This document shows positions 1 to 9,432 of a DNA stretch of 64,000 nucleotides, piece by piece. Source of the DNA: Pseudonocardia oceani (lineage in GTDB: Bacteria > Actinomycetota > Actinomycetes > Mycobacteriales > Pseudonocardiaceae); contig NZ_JADQDF010000001.1 in NCBI RefSeq assembly GCF_019263585.2, positions 4,970,501 through 5,034,500 on the forward strand, in the 5' to 3' direction. Within the stretch, counting starts at the first letter, position 1, and every line of letters starts with the position of its first letter. Made by a program: the position numbers and the translations under genes. A model generated the notes under the pieces. That model had not been told where the DNA came from, ran no database searches, and was given only the letters and a program-made list of their open reading frames with translations.

Positions 1-1174
<1,174 letters not shown>

Positions 1175-1180
1175 GCGCCC

Positions 1181-1186
1181 ACCTTA
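1181..1186 (-). promoter_or_regulatory. -10 element of the fumarase gene (leaderless)
   Basis: TAAGGT on the minus strand lies 6 nt before the GTG start. No convincing -35 is visible. Confidence 0.5.
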
Positions 1187-1271
1187 CGTACGGGTCGGGA
1201 GGCCGGACCGGCCCCCGACCAGTCCGACCCCCCGGGGAACGCGCAGCGGGACCGTGAGGTCCCTCGACGCG

Positions 1272-1291
1272 GGGTCTCCGGGTGGAGACCC
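1272..1291. promoter_or_regulatory. Dyad in divergent intergenic region
   Basis: GGGTCTCC and GGAGACCC form perfect 8-bp arms around a 4-nt centre, between the divergent fumarase and CoxL-like genes. This looks like an operator; the binding protein is unknown. Confidence 0.35.
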
Positions 1292-1343
1292 TCCCCGTTC
1301 GGAGAGGTTCCGTCAACCGCAAGCAACCGCTGACATGACCCGA

Positions 1344-1349
1344 TAGCGT
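1344..1349 (+). promoter_or_regulatory. -10 element of CoxL-like gene 1 (leaderless)
   Basis: TAGCGT ends 7 nt before the ATG at 1357. This favours that ATG over the GTG at 1348, which overlaps the hexamer. Confidence 0.5.
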
Positions 1350-1356
1350 GTCCGGC

Positions 1357-3747
1357 ATGGCTGGATCGATTCTCGGCACGTCCGTCCGTCGGGTCGAGGA
1401 CCGCGACCTCATCACCGGCGCGAGCACCTACGTCGGCAACCACCCCGTCGACGGCGTGCTGCACCTCGCCTTCGTCCGATCGCCCCTGGCGCACGGCCGC
1501 GTCACGGGCATCGACACCGCGGCCGCGGCGGCCGCGCCGGGCGTCGTCGCCGTGTTCACCGCCGACGACCTCGAGCTGCCCGCGCACCACGGGCTGATGG
1601 TGCTCAACCCCGCGCTGCCGCGCCCGCCGCTGGCCACCGGCACCGTGCGGTTCGTCGGCGAGGCGGTCGCGGTGGTCGTGGCCGCGTCGCCCGCGGAGGC
1701 CGTCGACGCCGCGGAGCTGGTGGAGGTCGACTACGACCCGCTGCCCGCCGTCGTCGACCCCGAGGCCGCGCTGGCCCCGGACGCCGTGCCGCAGTACGCC
1801 GGGCAGGACACCAACCTCGCGGGCGGCGTGCGCAGCGACGGTGATGCGAGCGGCGGGGACGTCCTCGACGACGCCGAGGTCGTCGTCCGGGCGCGGATGG
1901 TCAACCAGCGGCTCGCCGTGCTGCCGATGGAGGGCAACGCGATCCTCGTGGAGCCCGGCGACGAGGGCCTGACGATCCGGGTCTCCACGCAGATGCCGCA
2001 CGGGTTCCGCGCGCAGGCCGCGGGGCTGTTCGGGCTGGAGCCCGAGCAGGTGCGGGTGATCACCCCGCACGTCGGCGGCGGCTTCGGCGGCAAGGCCGGC
2101 GTGCTCGCCGAGCACACGGTGGCGATCGGCGCGGCCCGTGCGCTGGGCCGCCCGGTCCGCTGGGGCGAGACCCGCTCGGAGAACCTCGTCTCCATGCCGC
2201 ACGGACGCGGCCAGATCGCCTACTACGAGCTGGGGCTCACCCGCGAGGGCCGGATCACCGGCCTGCGCGCGCGGGTGGTGGCCGACTCCGGCGCCTACGC
2301 CGGGTTCGGCGGGGCGCTCGCCCTGGGCCCGACCTACACGATGAGCCAGGGCGTCTACGCGATCCCGCGGCTGGGCTACGACGCCGCCGTCGCGCTGACG
2401 ACGACCACGCCGATGGGCGCTTTCCGCGGCGCCGGGCGCCCCGAGGCCACCGCCCACCTCGAGCGGATCATGGACATGGCCGCCGACGAGCTGGGTCTGG
2501 ACCCGGCCGAGCTGCGCCGCCGCAACTTCCTCGACCCCGCGGGCTTCCCGCACACCACGCTGCCCGGCGCCCGCTACGACGTCGGCGACTACGACCTGCC
2601 GCTGCGCGAGGCCCTGCGCCTGGCCGACGTCGACAAGCTGCGGGAGGAGCAGGCCGCGCGCCGCGAGAGCGGCGACCCGGTGCAGCTGGGCATCGGGATC
2701 TGCGTCTACGTCGAGATCACCGCGGGCGGCGGGGGCTCGGAGTTCGGCTCGGTCACCGTCCACGCCGACGGCAGCGCGACGATCTCGGCCGGCACGTCCG
2801 GCCACGGCCAGGGCCACCCGACGGCCTTCGCGATGCTCGCGAGCGACCGCCTCGGCATCCCGATGGACCGCTTCACCTTCGTCCAGTCCGACACCGCGCT
2901 CGTGCCGCGCGGCAGCGGCACCGGCGGGTCCCGGTCGCTGCAGCTGGGCGGCAACGCCGTGCTGGTCGCCGCCGACGACGTGCTGGAGCAGGCGAAGCGG
3001 CAGGCCGCTGCGCTGCTGGAGGCGGCCGAGGGCGACGTGGAGCTCACCCGGAACGACGAGACCGGCGACGGGGAGTTCGGCGTCGCCGGGGTCCCGTCGG
3101 TGACGGTCACCTGGGCGCAGGTCGCCGCGGCCGCGGCGGCCGACTCGGGGGAGCAGCTGCACGCGGGGCTCGACTTCCGCCAGGAGGGCGCCACCTTCCC
3201 GTTCGGCGCGCACGTGTCGGTCGTGGAGGTCGACACCGAGACCGGGAAGGTCACGCCGCGCCGGCACGTCGCCGTCGACGACTGCGGCCGGATCCTCAAC
3301 CCGCTGCTCGTCACCGGGCAGCAGCACGGCGGTCTGGCGCAGGGCATCGCGCAGGCGCTGTACGAGGAGGTCCTCTTCGACGAGGAGGGCCAGCCGCTGA
3401 CCGCCACGCTCGCCGACTACCGGATGCCGACCGCGGCCGACCTGTTCACGTTCGAGACGGCCAACACCGAGACCCCGACGCCGCTCAACCCGCTGGGGGC
3501 GAAGGGCATCGGGGAGTCCGCGACGGTCGGGGCGACGCCCGCCGTGCAGAACGCCGTGGTCGACGCGCTGCGCCCGTTCGGCGTGCGGCACGTCGACCTG
3601 CCCTGCACGCCCGAGCGGGTGTGGCGGGCGGTCCAGCAGGGCCGCGCCGGCACGCTGCCCGACCCGTGGCGTGAGCCGCCGGAGGTCTTCGCGACCCTGC
3701 CGGTGCGCGGCGCGGCCGCCGCGGCGCCCGAGGGCGGCGAGATCTGA
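1357..3747 (+). CDS. Xanthine dehydrogenase family molybdopterin-binding subunit (CoxL-like)
   Basis: Large molybdenum-cofactor subunit of a xanthine dehydrogenase/CO dehydrogenase-type hydroxylase, 796 aa and full length for the family. Visible motifs are VGGGFGGK (about residue 239), AFRGAGRPEA (about 353) and KGIGES with the presumed catalytic Glu (about 719). The active-site loop reads AFRGAGR and lacks the AYxCSFR cysteine loop of form I CO dehydrogenase, so CO oxidation is unlikely; the substrate is probably an aldehyde or N-heterocycle. Family members normally work with FAD (M) and 2Fe-2S (S) subunits, but neither is encoded in the window. The start follows a leaderless -10 element. 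A serine hydrolase gene follows after 118 nt. Confidence 0.9.
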   Translation: MAGSILGTSVRRVEDRDLITGASTYVGNHPVDGVLHLAFVRSPLAHGRVTGIDTAAAAAAPGVVAVFTADDLELPAHHGLMVLNPALPRPPLATGTVRFVGEAVAVVVAASPAEAVDAAELVEVDYDPLPAVVDPEAALAPDAVPQYAGQDTNLAGGVRSDGDASGGDVLDDAEVVVRARMVNQRLAVLPMEGNAILVEPGDEGLTIRVSTQMPHGFRAQAAGLFGLEPEQVRVITPHVGGGFGGKAGVLAEHTVAIGAARALGRPVRWGETRSENLVSMPHGRGQIAYYELGLTREGRITGLRARVVADSGAYAGFGGALALGPTYTMSQGVYAIPRLGYDAAVALTTTTPMGAFRGAGRPEATAHLERIMDMAADELGLDPAELRRRNFLDPAGFPHTTLPGARYDVGDYDLPLREALRLADVDKLREEQAARRESGDPVQLGIGICVYVEITAGGGGSEFGSVTVHADGSATISAGTSGHGQGHPTAFAMLASDRLGIPMDRFTFVQSDTALVPRGSGTGGSRSLQLGGNAVLVAADDVLEQAKRQAAALLEAAEGDVELTRNDETGDGEFGVAGVPSVTVTWAQVAAAAAADSGEQLHAGLDFRQEGATFPFGAHVSVVEVDTETGKVTPRRHVAVDDCGRILNPLLVTGQQHGGLAQGIAQALYEEVLFDEEGQPLTATLADYRMPTAADLFTFETANTETPTPLNPLGAKGIGESATVGATPAVQNAVVDALRPFGVRHVDLPCTPERVWRAVQQGRAGTLPDPWREPPEVFATLPVRGAAAAAPEGGEI

Positions 3748-3780
3748 GAGCGGGCGGGCGGTCGGACGCGTCGACGGCCA

Positions 3781-3809
3781 TTGACGCTCGGCACGGGCCG
3801 GGCAAGGGT
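3781..3809 (+). promoter_or_regulatory. Possible promoter of the serine hydrolase
   Basis: TTGACG and AAGGGT are separated by 17 nt, upstream of the GAGGAG ribosome binding site. The -10 is a weak match. Confidence 0.35.
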
Positions 3810-3865
3810 GTGACCCGATACACACGCCCCACCGCCACACGCCCCATCGCCGAGGAGTGCGCCAC

Positions 3866-5032
3866 GTGAGCTCGTCCACCGACAGATCAGCCATCGACCA
3901 GGTGCTGCAGGCCGCCGTCGACGCCGGGGCCGTCCCGAGCGTCGCGGCCATCGCGGCCGACCGCAACGGCGTCATCTACGAGGGGGCGGCCGGGCCGCGC
4001 GCCGCCGGCTCGGACGACCCGCTGACCGTCGACACCCACTTCCGGATCATGTCGATGACGAAGATGGTGGCCACGACGGCCGCCCTGCAGCAGGTCGAGA
4101 AGGGTGCGCTGGACCTCGACGCGCCGATCGCCGACTACTGCCCCGAGTTCGCCGACGTCCAGGTCCTCGACGGCTGGGACGGCGACACGCCGCGGCTGCG
4201 TGCCCCGAAGAGCCAGGCCACCGTCAAGCAGCTCGTCACGCACACCTCGGGCCTGGGCTACTGGTTCTGGAGCGAGGACCTCGTGAGGTGGGAGGCCGCC
4301 ACCAGCACGCCCAACGTGCTGTCGGGGGCCAACGTCATCTTCACCGCGCCGCTGCTCGCCGACCCGGGCACCTCCTACGTCTACGGCATCAACACCGACT
4401 GGCTGGGCAAGGTCGTCGAGGCCGCCGCCGGCACCACGCTCGACGTCGCGATCAAGGACGGCATCACCGGTCCGCTCGGGATGACCGAGACCGCGTTCCA
4501 GCTGAACGAGGGCTGGAAGGACTCGCTGACGCCGGTCCACATCAAGGGTGAGGACGGCTGGGTCGACTCCGGCATCGAGCTCAACCAGACCCCGGAGTAC
4601 TTCGCAGGCGGCCACGGCCTCTACTCCACGCCGCGCGACTACATCAAGTTCCAGCAGGCACTGCTGGGCGGCGGCGAGTTCGGCGGCGTGCGGATCCTGC
4701 AGCAGGCCACCGTCGACCAGGCGTTCACCAACCAGATCGGCGACCTCGACTTCCCGCCGGCGATCCCGACGGCCGACCCGACCGCCACCCACGAGTTCAA
4801 CGCCGGCCCCGGCTACAAGTGGGGCCTCGGGCTGCTGCTCAACACCCAGGACGTCCCGGGGATGCGCCGTGCCTACAGCGGGGCGTGGGCCGGGCTCGCC
4901 AACACCCACTTCTGGGTCGACCCCACGACCGGGGTCTGCGGGTCGATCTACTCCAACTTCCTGCCGTTCGTGCCGCCGGAGGCGCTGGAGCTGTACGCGA
5001 ACTACGAGAAGGCGCTCTACGCCTCGCTGTAG
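3866..5032 (+). CDS. Serine hydrolase, class C beta-lactamase/esterase family
   Basis: Member of the penicillin-binding-protein-like hydrolase family (Beta-lactamase domain, EstB type), 388 aa. The nucleophile motif SxxK is seen as SMTK around residues 63-66. The second motif is seen as YGIN around 173-176. There is no signal peptide, so a cytoplasmic esterase or amidase is more likely than a secreted beta-lactamase. The GTG at 3866 is chosen because GAGGAG lies 8 nt upstream; the in-frame GTG at 3857 overlaps that site. It sits between a molybdenum hydroxylase gene and an FAH hydrolase operon, so a catabolic ester or lactone substrate is plausible but unproven. Confidence 0.85.
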   Translation: MSSSTDRSAIDQVLQAAVDAGAVPSVAAIAADRNGVIYEGAAGPRAAGSDDPLTVDTHFRIMSMTKMVATTAALQQVEKGALDLDAPIADYCPEFADVQVLDGWDGDTPRLRAPKSQATVKQLVTHTSGLGYWFWSEDLVRWEAATSTPNVLSGANVIFTAPLLADPGTSYVYGINTDWLGKVVEAAAGTTLDVAIKDGITGPLGMTETAFQLNEGWKDSLTPVHIKGEDGWVDSGIELNQTPEYFAGGHGLYSTPRDYIKFQQALLGGGEFGGVRILQQATVDQAFTNQIGDLDFPPAIPTADPTATHEFNAGPGYKWGLGLLLNTQDVPGMRRAYSGAWAGLANTHFWVDPTTGVCGSIYSNFLPFVPPEALELYANYEKALYASL

Positions 5033-5044
5033 ACCCGTCCGGAT

Positions 5045-5071
5045 CCGCCCCCGGGTGCGTCCCGGGGGCGG
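5045..5071 (+). terminator. GC hairpin after serine hydrolase
   Basis: An 11-bp perfect stem (CCGCCCCCGGG and its complement) with a 5-nt loop lies 12 nt after the stop codon. There is no U-tract, which is common for actinobacterial terminator-like hairpins. Confidence 0.5.
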
Positions 5072-5133
5072 GCTGGGTGAGACTTCCCTCCGAACGGAAC
5101 GGCCCCCACCGGGCCGACGACGGAGGAGACGCG

Positions 5134-5973
5134 ATGAGGCTGGCCACGATCCGGACCGCCACGGGGAACCGTGCGGTGCGGGTGGACGACGCGGGAGCCG
5201 TGGAGACCGGCGACGCCGACGTCCGCGCGCTGCTGGAGCGCCCGGACTGGGCCGCGCACGCCGCGGCGGCGGCCGGGCCGTCCCACGAGGTGGCAGGGCT
5301 CGACTACGCGCCGCTCGTCCCGTCGCCGGAGAAGATCATCTGCGTCGGGCTGAACTACCGCGACCACGTGCTGGAGATGGGCAACGAGCTGCCCGAGTAC
5401 CCCACGCTGTTCGGCAAGTACGCGCCGTCGCTGGTCGGGGCGCACGACGACATCGTGCTGCCCGCCGTCTCCGACAAGGTCGACTGGGAGGCCGAGCTGA
5501 CCGTCGTCATCGGCAGCCCGGTGCGCCACGCCTCGCGCGAGCAGGCCGCGGACGCCATCGCCGGCTACACCGTCCTCAACGACGTCAGCGTGCGCGACTA
5601 CCAGCGCCGCACCGGCCAGTTCCTGCAGGGCAAGACGTTCGAGCACTCCACGCCGATCGGCCCCTGGCTGGTCACGCCCGACGAGCTGCCCGGTGGCGGC
5701 CCGGAGAGCGGCTGGGCCATCTCCACCGTCCTCGACGGCGAGACGGTGCAGAGCTCCACGACCGCCGAGCTCGTGTTCGGCGCGGTCGACCTGGTCGTCT
5801 ACCTGTCGGAGATCCTCACCCTCAACCCCGGCGACGTCATCGCGACGGGCACGCCCGGCGGCGTCGGCCACGCCCGCAAGCCCCCGCGCTACCTCAGCGA
5901 CGGCGCCGTGCTCGTCACCTCGGTCGCCGGGCTCGGGGAGCTGCGCAACACCTGCCGCAAGGAGAAGCGGTGA
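5134..5973 (+). CDS. Fumarylacetoacetate hydrolase family protein, likely fumarylpyruvate hydrolase
   Basis: 279-aa FAH-family C-C bond hydrolase. The N-terminal extension precedes the catalytic domain starting near KIICVGLNYRDH; the metal-binding acidic residues are visible as WEAELTVVIG (Glu 119/121) and NDVSVRD (about 150). GGAGGAG sits 5 nt before the ATG. Its stop overlaps the GTG start of a mycothiol-dependent maleylpyruvate isomerase, so the pair probably performs the last two steps of gentisate breakdown: maleylpyruvate to fumarylpyruvate, then hydrolysis to fumarate and pyruvate. No gentisate 1,2-dioxygenase lies in the window, so the exact substrate is inferred. Other FAH members hydrolyse acylpyruvates or decarboxylate oxaloacetate. 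Confidence 0.85.
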   Translation: MRLATIRTATGNRAVRVDDAGAVETGDADVRALLERPDWAAHAAAAAGPSHEVAGLDYAPLVPSPEKIICVGLNYRDHVLEMGNELPEYPTLFGKYAPSLVGAHDDIVLPAVSDKVDWEAELTVVIGSPVRHASREQAADAIAGYTVLNDVSVRDYQRRTGQFLQGKTFEHSTPIGPWLVTPDELPGGGPESGWAISTVLDGETVQSSTTAELVFGAVDLVVYLSEILTLNPGDVIATGTPGGVGHARKPPRYLSDGAVLVTSVAGLGELRNTCRKEKR

Positions 5974-6686
5974 CTCGTTCCCTCGCGGAGACGCTGGCGT
6001 GGGCCGGTGACGGGGCGGCGCACCTGCGGGGGCTCATGTCCCGCATGGGCGACGACGCGTTCCGGGCCCCGTCGGGCCTGCCCGGCTGGAGCCGCGCGCA
6101 CGTCCTGACGCACATCGCGCGCAACGCCGACGGCATGGTCAACCTGCTGACCTGGGCCCGCACCGGCGTGGAGACCCCCGCGTACGCCAGCGCCGAGGCC
6201 CGCGACGCCGCCATCGAGGAGGGGGCCACGCGCGCGCCTGCCGCGATCCGCGACGACGTCATCGCCTCGTCCGACCGGCTCGCGGTGGCCGTGCGCGAGA
6301 TGACCGAGCAGGCGTGGACGGCGCACGTGCGGAACGTGCAGGGCGTCGAGATCCCGGCCGCCGACATCCCGTGGATCCGGGCGCGGGAGATGTGGATCCA
6401 CGCCGTCGACCTCGACGTCGGCGCCTCGCTGTCGGACCTGCCGGTGCCGATGCTGGTGGAGGTCGTCACCGACGTCGTGCGCGTCGTCGGCGCGAAGCCC
6501 GACTGCCCGCCGCTGCGCCTGGCCACCACCGACGCCGACCGCAGCTGGGTGCTCGGCGACGGCAGCGGTCCCGAGGTGCACGGCCCGGCGGCCTCGCTGG
6601 CGGGCTGGGCGCTCGGGCGCTCGCGGGGCAGGGACCTGCGCACGTCGGAGGGGAAGAAGCCGCCGGTGCTGCCGCGCTGGCTCTGA
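5970..6686 (+). CDS. Maleylpyruvate isomerase family mycothiol-dependent enzyme
   Basis: 238 aa, close to the length of the characterised corynebacterial enzyme. It belongs to the DinB-like MDMPI fold, which uses mycothiol and a metal to isomerise maleylpyruvate to fumarylpyruvate. The N-terminal part shows LPGWSRAHVLTHIARNADG, the family's helix with a metal-ligand histidine; EMWIHAVDLDVG supplies another histidine region. The GTG start overlaps the FAH stop by four bases, indicating translational coupling. The family also includes mycothiol transferases of unknown substrate, so the assignment rests partly on the FAH neighbour. Confidence 0.85.
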   Translation: MTRSLAETLAWAGDGAAHLRGLMSRMGDDAFRAPSGLPGWSRAHVLTHIARNADGMVNLLTWARTGVETPAYASAEARDAAIEEGATRAPAAIRDDVIASSDRLAVAVREMTEQAWTAHVRNVQGVEIPAADIPWIRAREMWIHAVDLDVGASLSDLPVPMLVEVVTDVVRVVGAKPDCPPLRLATTDADRSWVLGDGSGPEVHGPAASLAGWALGRSRGRDLRTSEGKKPPVLPRWL

Positions 6687-6711
6687 GCGGCGCCGCACGC
6701 GGGGGGCGTGG

Positions 6712-6717
6712 GAGGCT
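6712..6717 (+). promoter_or_regulatory. -10 element of the RNB gene (leaderless)
   Basis: GAGGCT ends 6 nt before the GTG at 6724; no Shine-Dalgarno sequence is visible. Confidence 0.4.
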
Positions 6718-6723
6718 GCGACC

Positions 6724-8163
6724 GTGCCCGCTCCCGCGCGTCCCGACTTCGCCGCGATCCGCGCCGAGTTCGACCTCCCCGACGGGTTCCCGCCCGAGGT
6801 GCTCGGCGAGGCGGCGCGCGCCGCGTCGCGCCCGCCGTCGCCGGGCCGGCTCGACGCCACCGACCTCGCGCTGGTGACGATCGACCCGCCCGGCGCCGAG
6901 GACCTCGACCAGGCCGTCGGCGTCGCCCGGGTCGGCGACGGCTTCCGCGTCCACTACGCGATCGCCGACCTGGGCGCCGTCGTGGAGCCCGGCGGCGCGC
7001 TCGACACCGAGGTCCGCCGCCGCGGCCAGACCTACTACCTGCCCGACGGCTCGGTGCCGCTGCACCCGCCGGTGCTGTCGGAGCCCATGACGTCGGGATC
7101 AGGGGCGTCGCTGCTGCCCGACGGCCCGCGCGCCGCGGTGCTGTGGACGATCGGGCTCGACGCCGCGGGCGAGGTCACCGACGTCGACGTGCGGCGCGCG
7201 GTCGTCCGCTCGTCGGCGCGGCTGGACTACGCGGGCGTGCAGGCCGACGTCGACGGCGGCGGGCCGCTGCACCCCGCGATCGGCGCGTTGCCCGAGCTCG
7301 GGCGCCTGCGCCGCGCGCTGGCCGTGGCCCGCGGCGCGCTCGAGCTGGAGCTGCCCGAGCAGGAGGTGCTGCCCGACGGCGCCGGCGGCTGGACGGTGCG
7401 GGTGCGCGCCCGCCTCGACGTCGAGTCCTGGAACGCCGAGATCTCGCTGCTCACGGGTATGGCGGCCGGCGCGCTGATGCTGCGGGGCGGGGTCGGGCTG
7501 CTGCGCACGCTGCCCGCGCCCGACGCCGGGGCGCTCGCCTCGTTCGCCCGCACCGCGGCCGGGCTGGGTTTCCGCACCGAGCCGACGGTGCACGCCGTCG
7601 CGGCCCTGCTCGCCGGGCTCCCGCCGGACGACGCGCCCGCGCTCGCGCTGCGCCGCGCGGCCACCACCCTGCTGCGTGGGGCCGGGTACACGGCGTTCGA
7701 CGTCGCCGGGGGCGTCCCGGTGCCCCAGGACCCGGGCCACGGCGGGATCGGTGAGCCCTACGCGCACGTCACCGCGCCGCTGCGGCGCCTCGTCGACCGG
7801 TTCGGCACCGAGGTGTGCCTCGCGCTGCAGGCGGGGGAGGAGCTGCCCGGCCGGCTGCGCACGGCCCTGCCGGTGCTGCCCGAGCTGATGGCCGCGTCGG
7901 ACTCCACGGCCGCCAAGGTCGACCGTGCGTGCGTCGACCGCACCGAGGCCGCGCTGCTGGCCGGGCGGATCGGCGAGGAGTTCCGCGTGATCGTGCTGCG
8001 CCCGTCGGAGGCCGACGGCGGCGCCGGCGAGGTGTTCCTGGCCGACCCGCCGGTGCTCGCGCGCTGCGACGGGCCGCTCGAGGCGGGCGTCACGACGACC
8101 GTCCGGCTCGTGGAGGCCGATCCCGCCACCGGGCGCATCGCCTTCTCCGCCACGGGTGCCTGA
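6724..8163 (+). CDS. RNB domain-containing ribonuclease (RNase II/R family)
   Basis: 479-aa 3'-5' exoribonuclease. The RNB catalytic signature is TIDPPGAEDLDQAV near residue 57; in E. coli RNase II the matching segment carries four aspartates. Here the last one of the D-x-D-D set is Gln, which I believe is common in actinobacterial homologues but cannot check. The segment RRGQTYYLPDGSVPLHPPVLSE is the conserved continuation. The protein is shorter than RNase R and lacks obvious cold-shock domains at the N-terminus. It likely takes part in RNA turnover. The next two genes (GCS2-like, glnE) follow on the same strand. Confidence 0.9.
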   Translation: MPAPARPDFAAIRAEFDLPDGFPPEVLGEAARAASRPPSPGRLDATDLALVTIDPPGAEDLDQAVGVARVGDGFRVHYAIADLGAVVEPGGALDTEVRRRGQTYYLPDGSVPLHPPVLSEPMTSGSGASLLPDGPRAAVLWTIGLDAAGEVTDVDVRRAVVRSSARLDYAGVQADVDGGGPLHPAIGALPELGRLRRALAVARGALELELPEQEVLPDGAGGWTVRVRARLDVESWNAEISLLTGMAAGALMLRGGVGLLRTLPAPDAGALASFARTAAGLGFRTEPTVHAVAALLAGLPPDDAPALALRRAATTLLRGAGYTAFDVAGGVPVPQDPGHGGIGEPYAHVTAPLRRLVDRFGTEVCLALQAGEELPGRLRTALPVLPELMAASDSTAAKVDRACVDRTEAALLAGRIGEEFRVIVLRPSEADGGAGEVFLADPPVLARCDGPLEAGVTTTVRLVEADPATGRIAFSATGA

Positions 8164-8177
8164 GCGGTCGCTGAGGG

Positions 8178-8183
8178 TAGCCT
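8178..8183 (+). promoter_or_regulatory. -10 element upstream of the GCS2-like gene
   Basis: TAGCCT is followed at once by a GC hairpin and then GGAGG, suggesting a transcript with a short leader of about 40 nt. Confidence 0.4.
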
Positions 8184-8187
8184 TCCC

Positions 8188-8212
8188 CGCGGCGCGCAGG
8201 GGGCGCGCCGCG
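8188..8212 (+). promoter_or_regulatory. 5' leader hairpin
   Basis: CGCGGCGCGC pairs perfectly with GCGCGCCGCG around a 5-nt loop. It would form at the very 5' end of the transcript, 5 nt before the ribosome binding site GGAGG (8218-8222). Confidence 0.45.
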
Positions 8213-8229
8213 AGCCCGGAGGTCTGCAC

Positions 8230-9315
8230 GTGTTCCGCTACGGCATCGAGCACGAGGTGGCGCTGGTGCGCACCGACGGACGCTTCGCCGACTTCACCGA
8301 CGTCGCCTTCGAGGAGCTGCAGGGCGTCGTCGACGCCCTGCCCGAGGACGCCGCCGACTACCCGGGCCTGCGCATCGGCGACCAGGGGATCAAGCGCAAG
8401 CGCTGGTACGTCGAGGGGTACGAGCGCTTCGACGACGGCGGCGGGCTGGTCCGCTGCGACCCCAAGGGCCTGGAGATCCGCACGCGGATCCACGACTCGG
8501 TGGAGGAGGCGGTCGCGGCGCTGCGCGAGGACCAGGACCTGCTCGACGGCGCGCTGGCCGCCGGTGACCTGCGCACCTGCGTCGTCGCGTTCAACCCGGT
8601 GCGCTCGGACTACGCGATCGAGCCCCCGCTCAACGCCTGGGAGGAGGCCCACCGGCAGGGCTCGCCGGAGGAGCGCACCGCGCACCTGCACATGCTCACC
8701 TACGGCCCGGACCTCAACCTCTCGGCCGCCGACCTCGCCGACCCCGTCGACGTCGCCCGCAAGCTCACCCACTACAGCCCCTGGCTGGTGCCGCTGTCGT
8801 TCTCCTCGCCGTTCCGCGACGGCGTCCCGTGGGGCGGGCTGTCGGCGCGCACGACCCTGCGCACCGGGGCGCGCCCGGCGGCGCTGGTGTTCCTCGCGAC
8901 CGAGGAGGGGCACGTGCCCAGCGACCCGTCGCTGACGCAGGTGGCGCGGCTGCCCGCGGAGATCGGGCGCATCGAGTTCAAGGCGTTCGACGCCTGCCCC
9001 GACCCCGACCTCTACGGCGAGCTGCTCAGCCTGCTCACCGGCCTCGCGCTCGACGACACGCTGCCCGGGCGCTCGACGGTGCCCGACGCCGCCGCGCACC
9101 GGTACGTGGCCCAGGACGGCCTGGCCGAGGACGGCGTGCACCGGCGCACCGGCGACCTCATCGACGTGGCCGCCCGCGCGCTGGCCGGGCGCCCGGCCGA
9201 CCTCGAACGGATCGAGGCCCTGCGCGGGCGCTGGGAGCGGCGCTGGTGCCCGGCGGTCGACCTGCTCGCGCGCTACGAGGCGGGCGAGGTGGTGGCGGGG
9301 CTGCGTCGCCCCTGA
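8230..9315 (+). CDS. Glutamate-cysteine ligase-like (GCS2 family) protein
   Basis: 361 aa. The N-terminal RYGIEHEVALV resembles the G-x-E-x-E metal/substrate motif of carboxylate-amine ligases of the GCS2 group, and IEFKAFDACPDPDLY resembles their conserved acidic motif. Such enzymes join glutamate to an amine using ATP; actinobacteria use relatives in ergothioneine and other pathways. The GTG start has GGAGG 7 nt upstream. It lies between an RNB nuclease and glnE. The family assignment is moderate; the substrate is unknown. Confidence 0.6.
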   Translation: MFRYGIEHEVALVRTDGRFADFTDVAFEELQGVVDALPEDAADYPGLRIGDQGIKRKRWYVEGYERFDDGGGLVRCDPKGLEIRTRIHDSVEEAVAALREDQDLLDGALAAGDLRTCVVAFNPVRSDYAIEPPLNAWEEAHRQGSPEERTAHLHMLTYGPDLNLSAADLADPVDVARKLTHYSPWLVPLSFSSPFRDGVPWGGLSARTTLRTGARPAALVFLATEEGHVPSDPSLTQVARLPAEIGRIEFKAFDACPDPDLYGELLSLLTGLALDDTLPGRSTVPDAAAHRYVAQDGLAEDGVHRRTGDLIDVAARALAGRPADLERIEALRGRWERRWCPAVDLLARYEAGEVVAGLRRP

Positions 9316-9419
9316 CGCGGGACCGCGCTGGAGACGGGCCTCCTCTGACGCGGGCCGCCGCGCCGGGCCCGGGTCGGGTCGGGACGGCGGCGCGTGCCCC
9401 GGGACCGCCCGCGGTGAGG

Positions 9420-9425
9420 CAGGAT
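9420..9425 (+). promoter_or_regulatory. -10 element of glnE (leaderless)
   Basis: CAGGAT ends 7 nt before the GTG start at 9433. Confidence 0.45.
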
Positions 9426-9432
9426 CAGGGCC

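Noticed and set aside
4548..5969. Upstream extension of the maleylpyruvate isomerase frame across the FAH gene
   Set aside because: Low-complexity Arg/Ser text; the GTG at 5970 is coupled to the FAH stop and starts the real domain.
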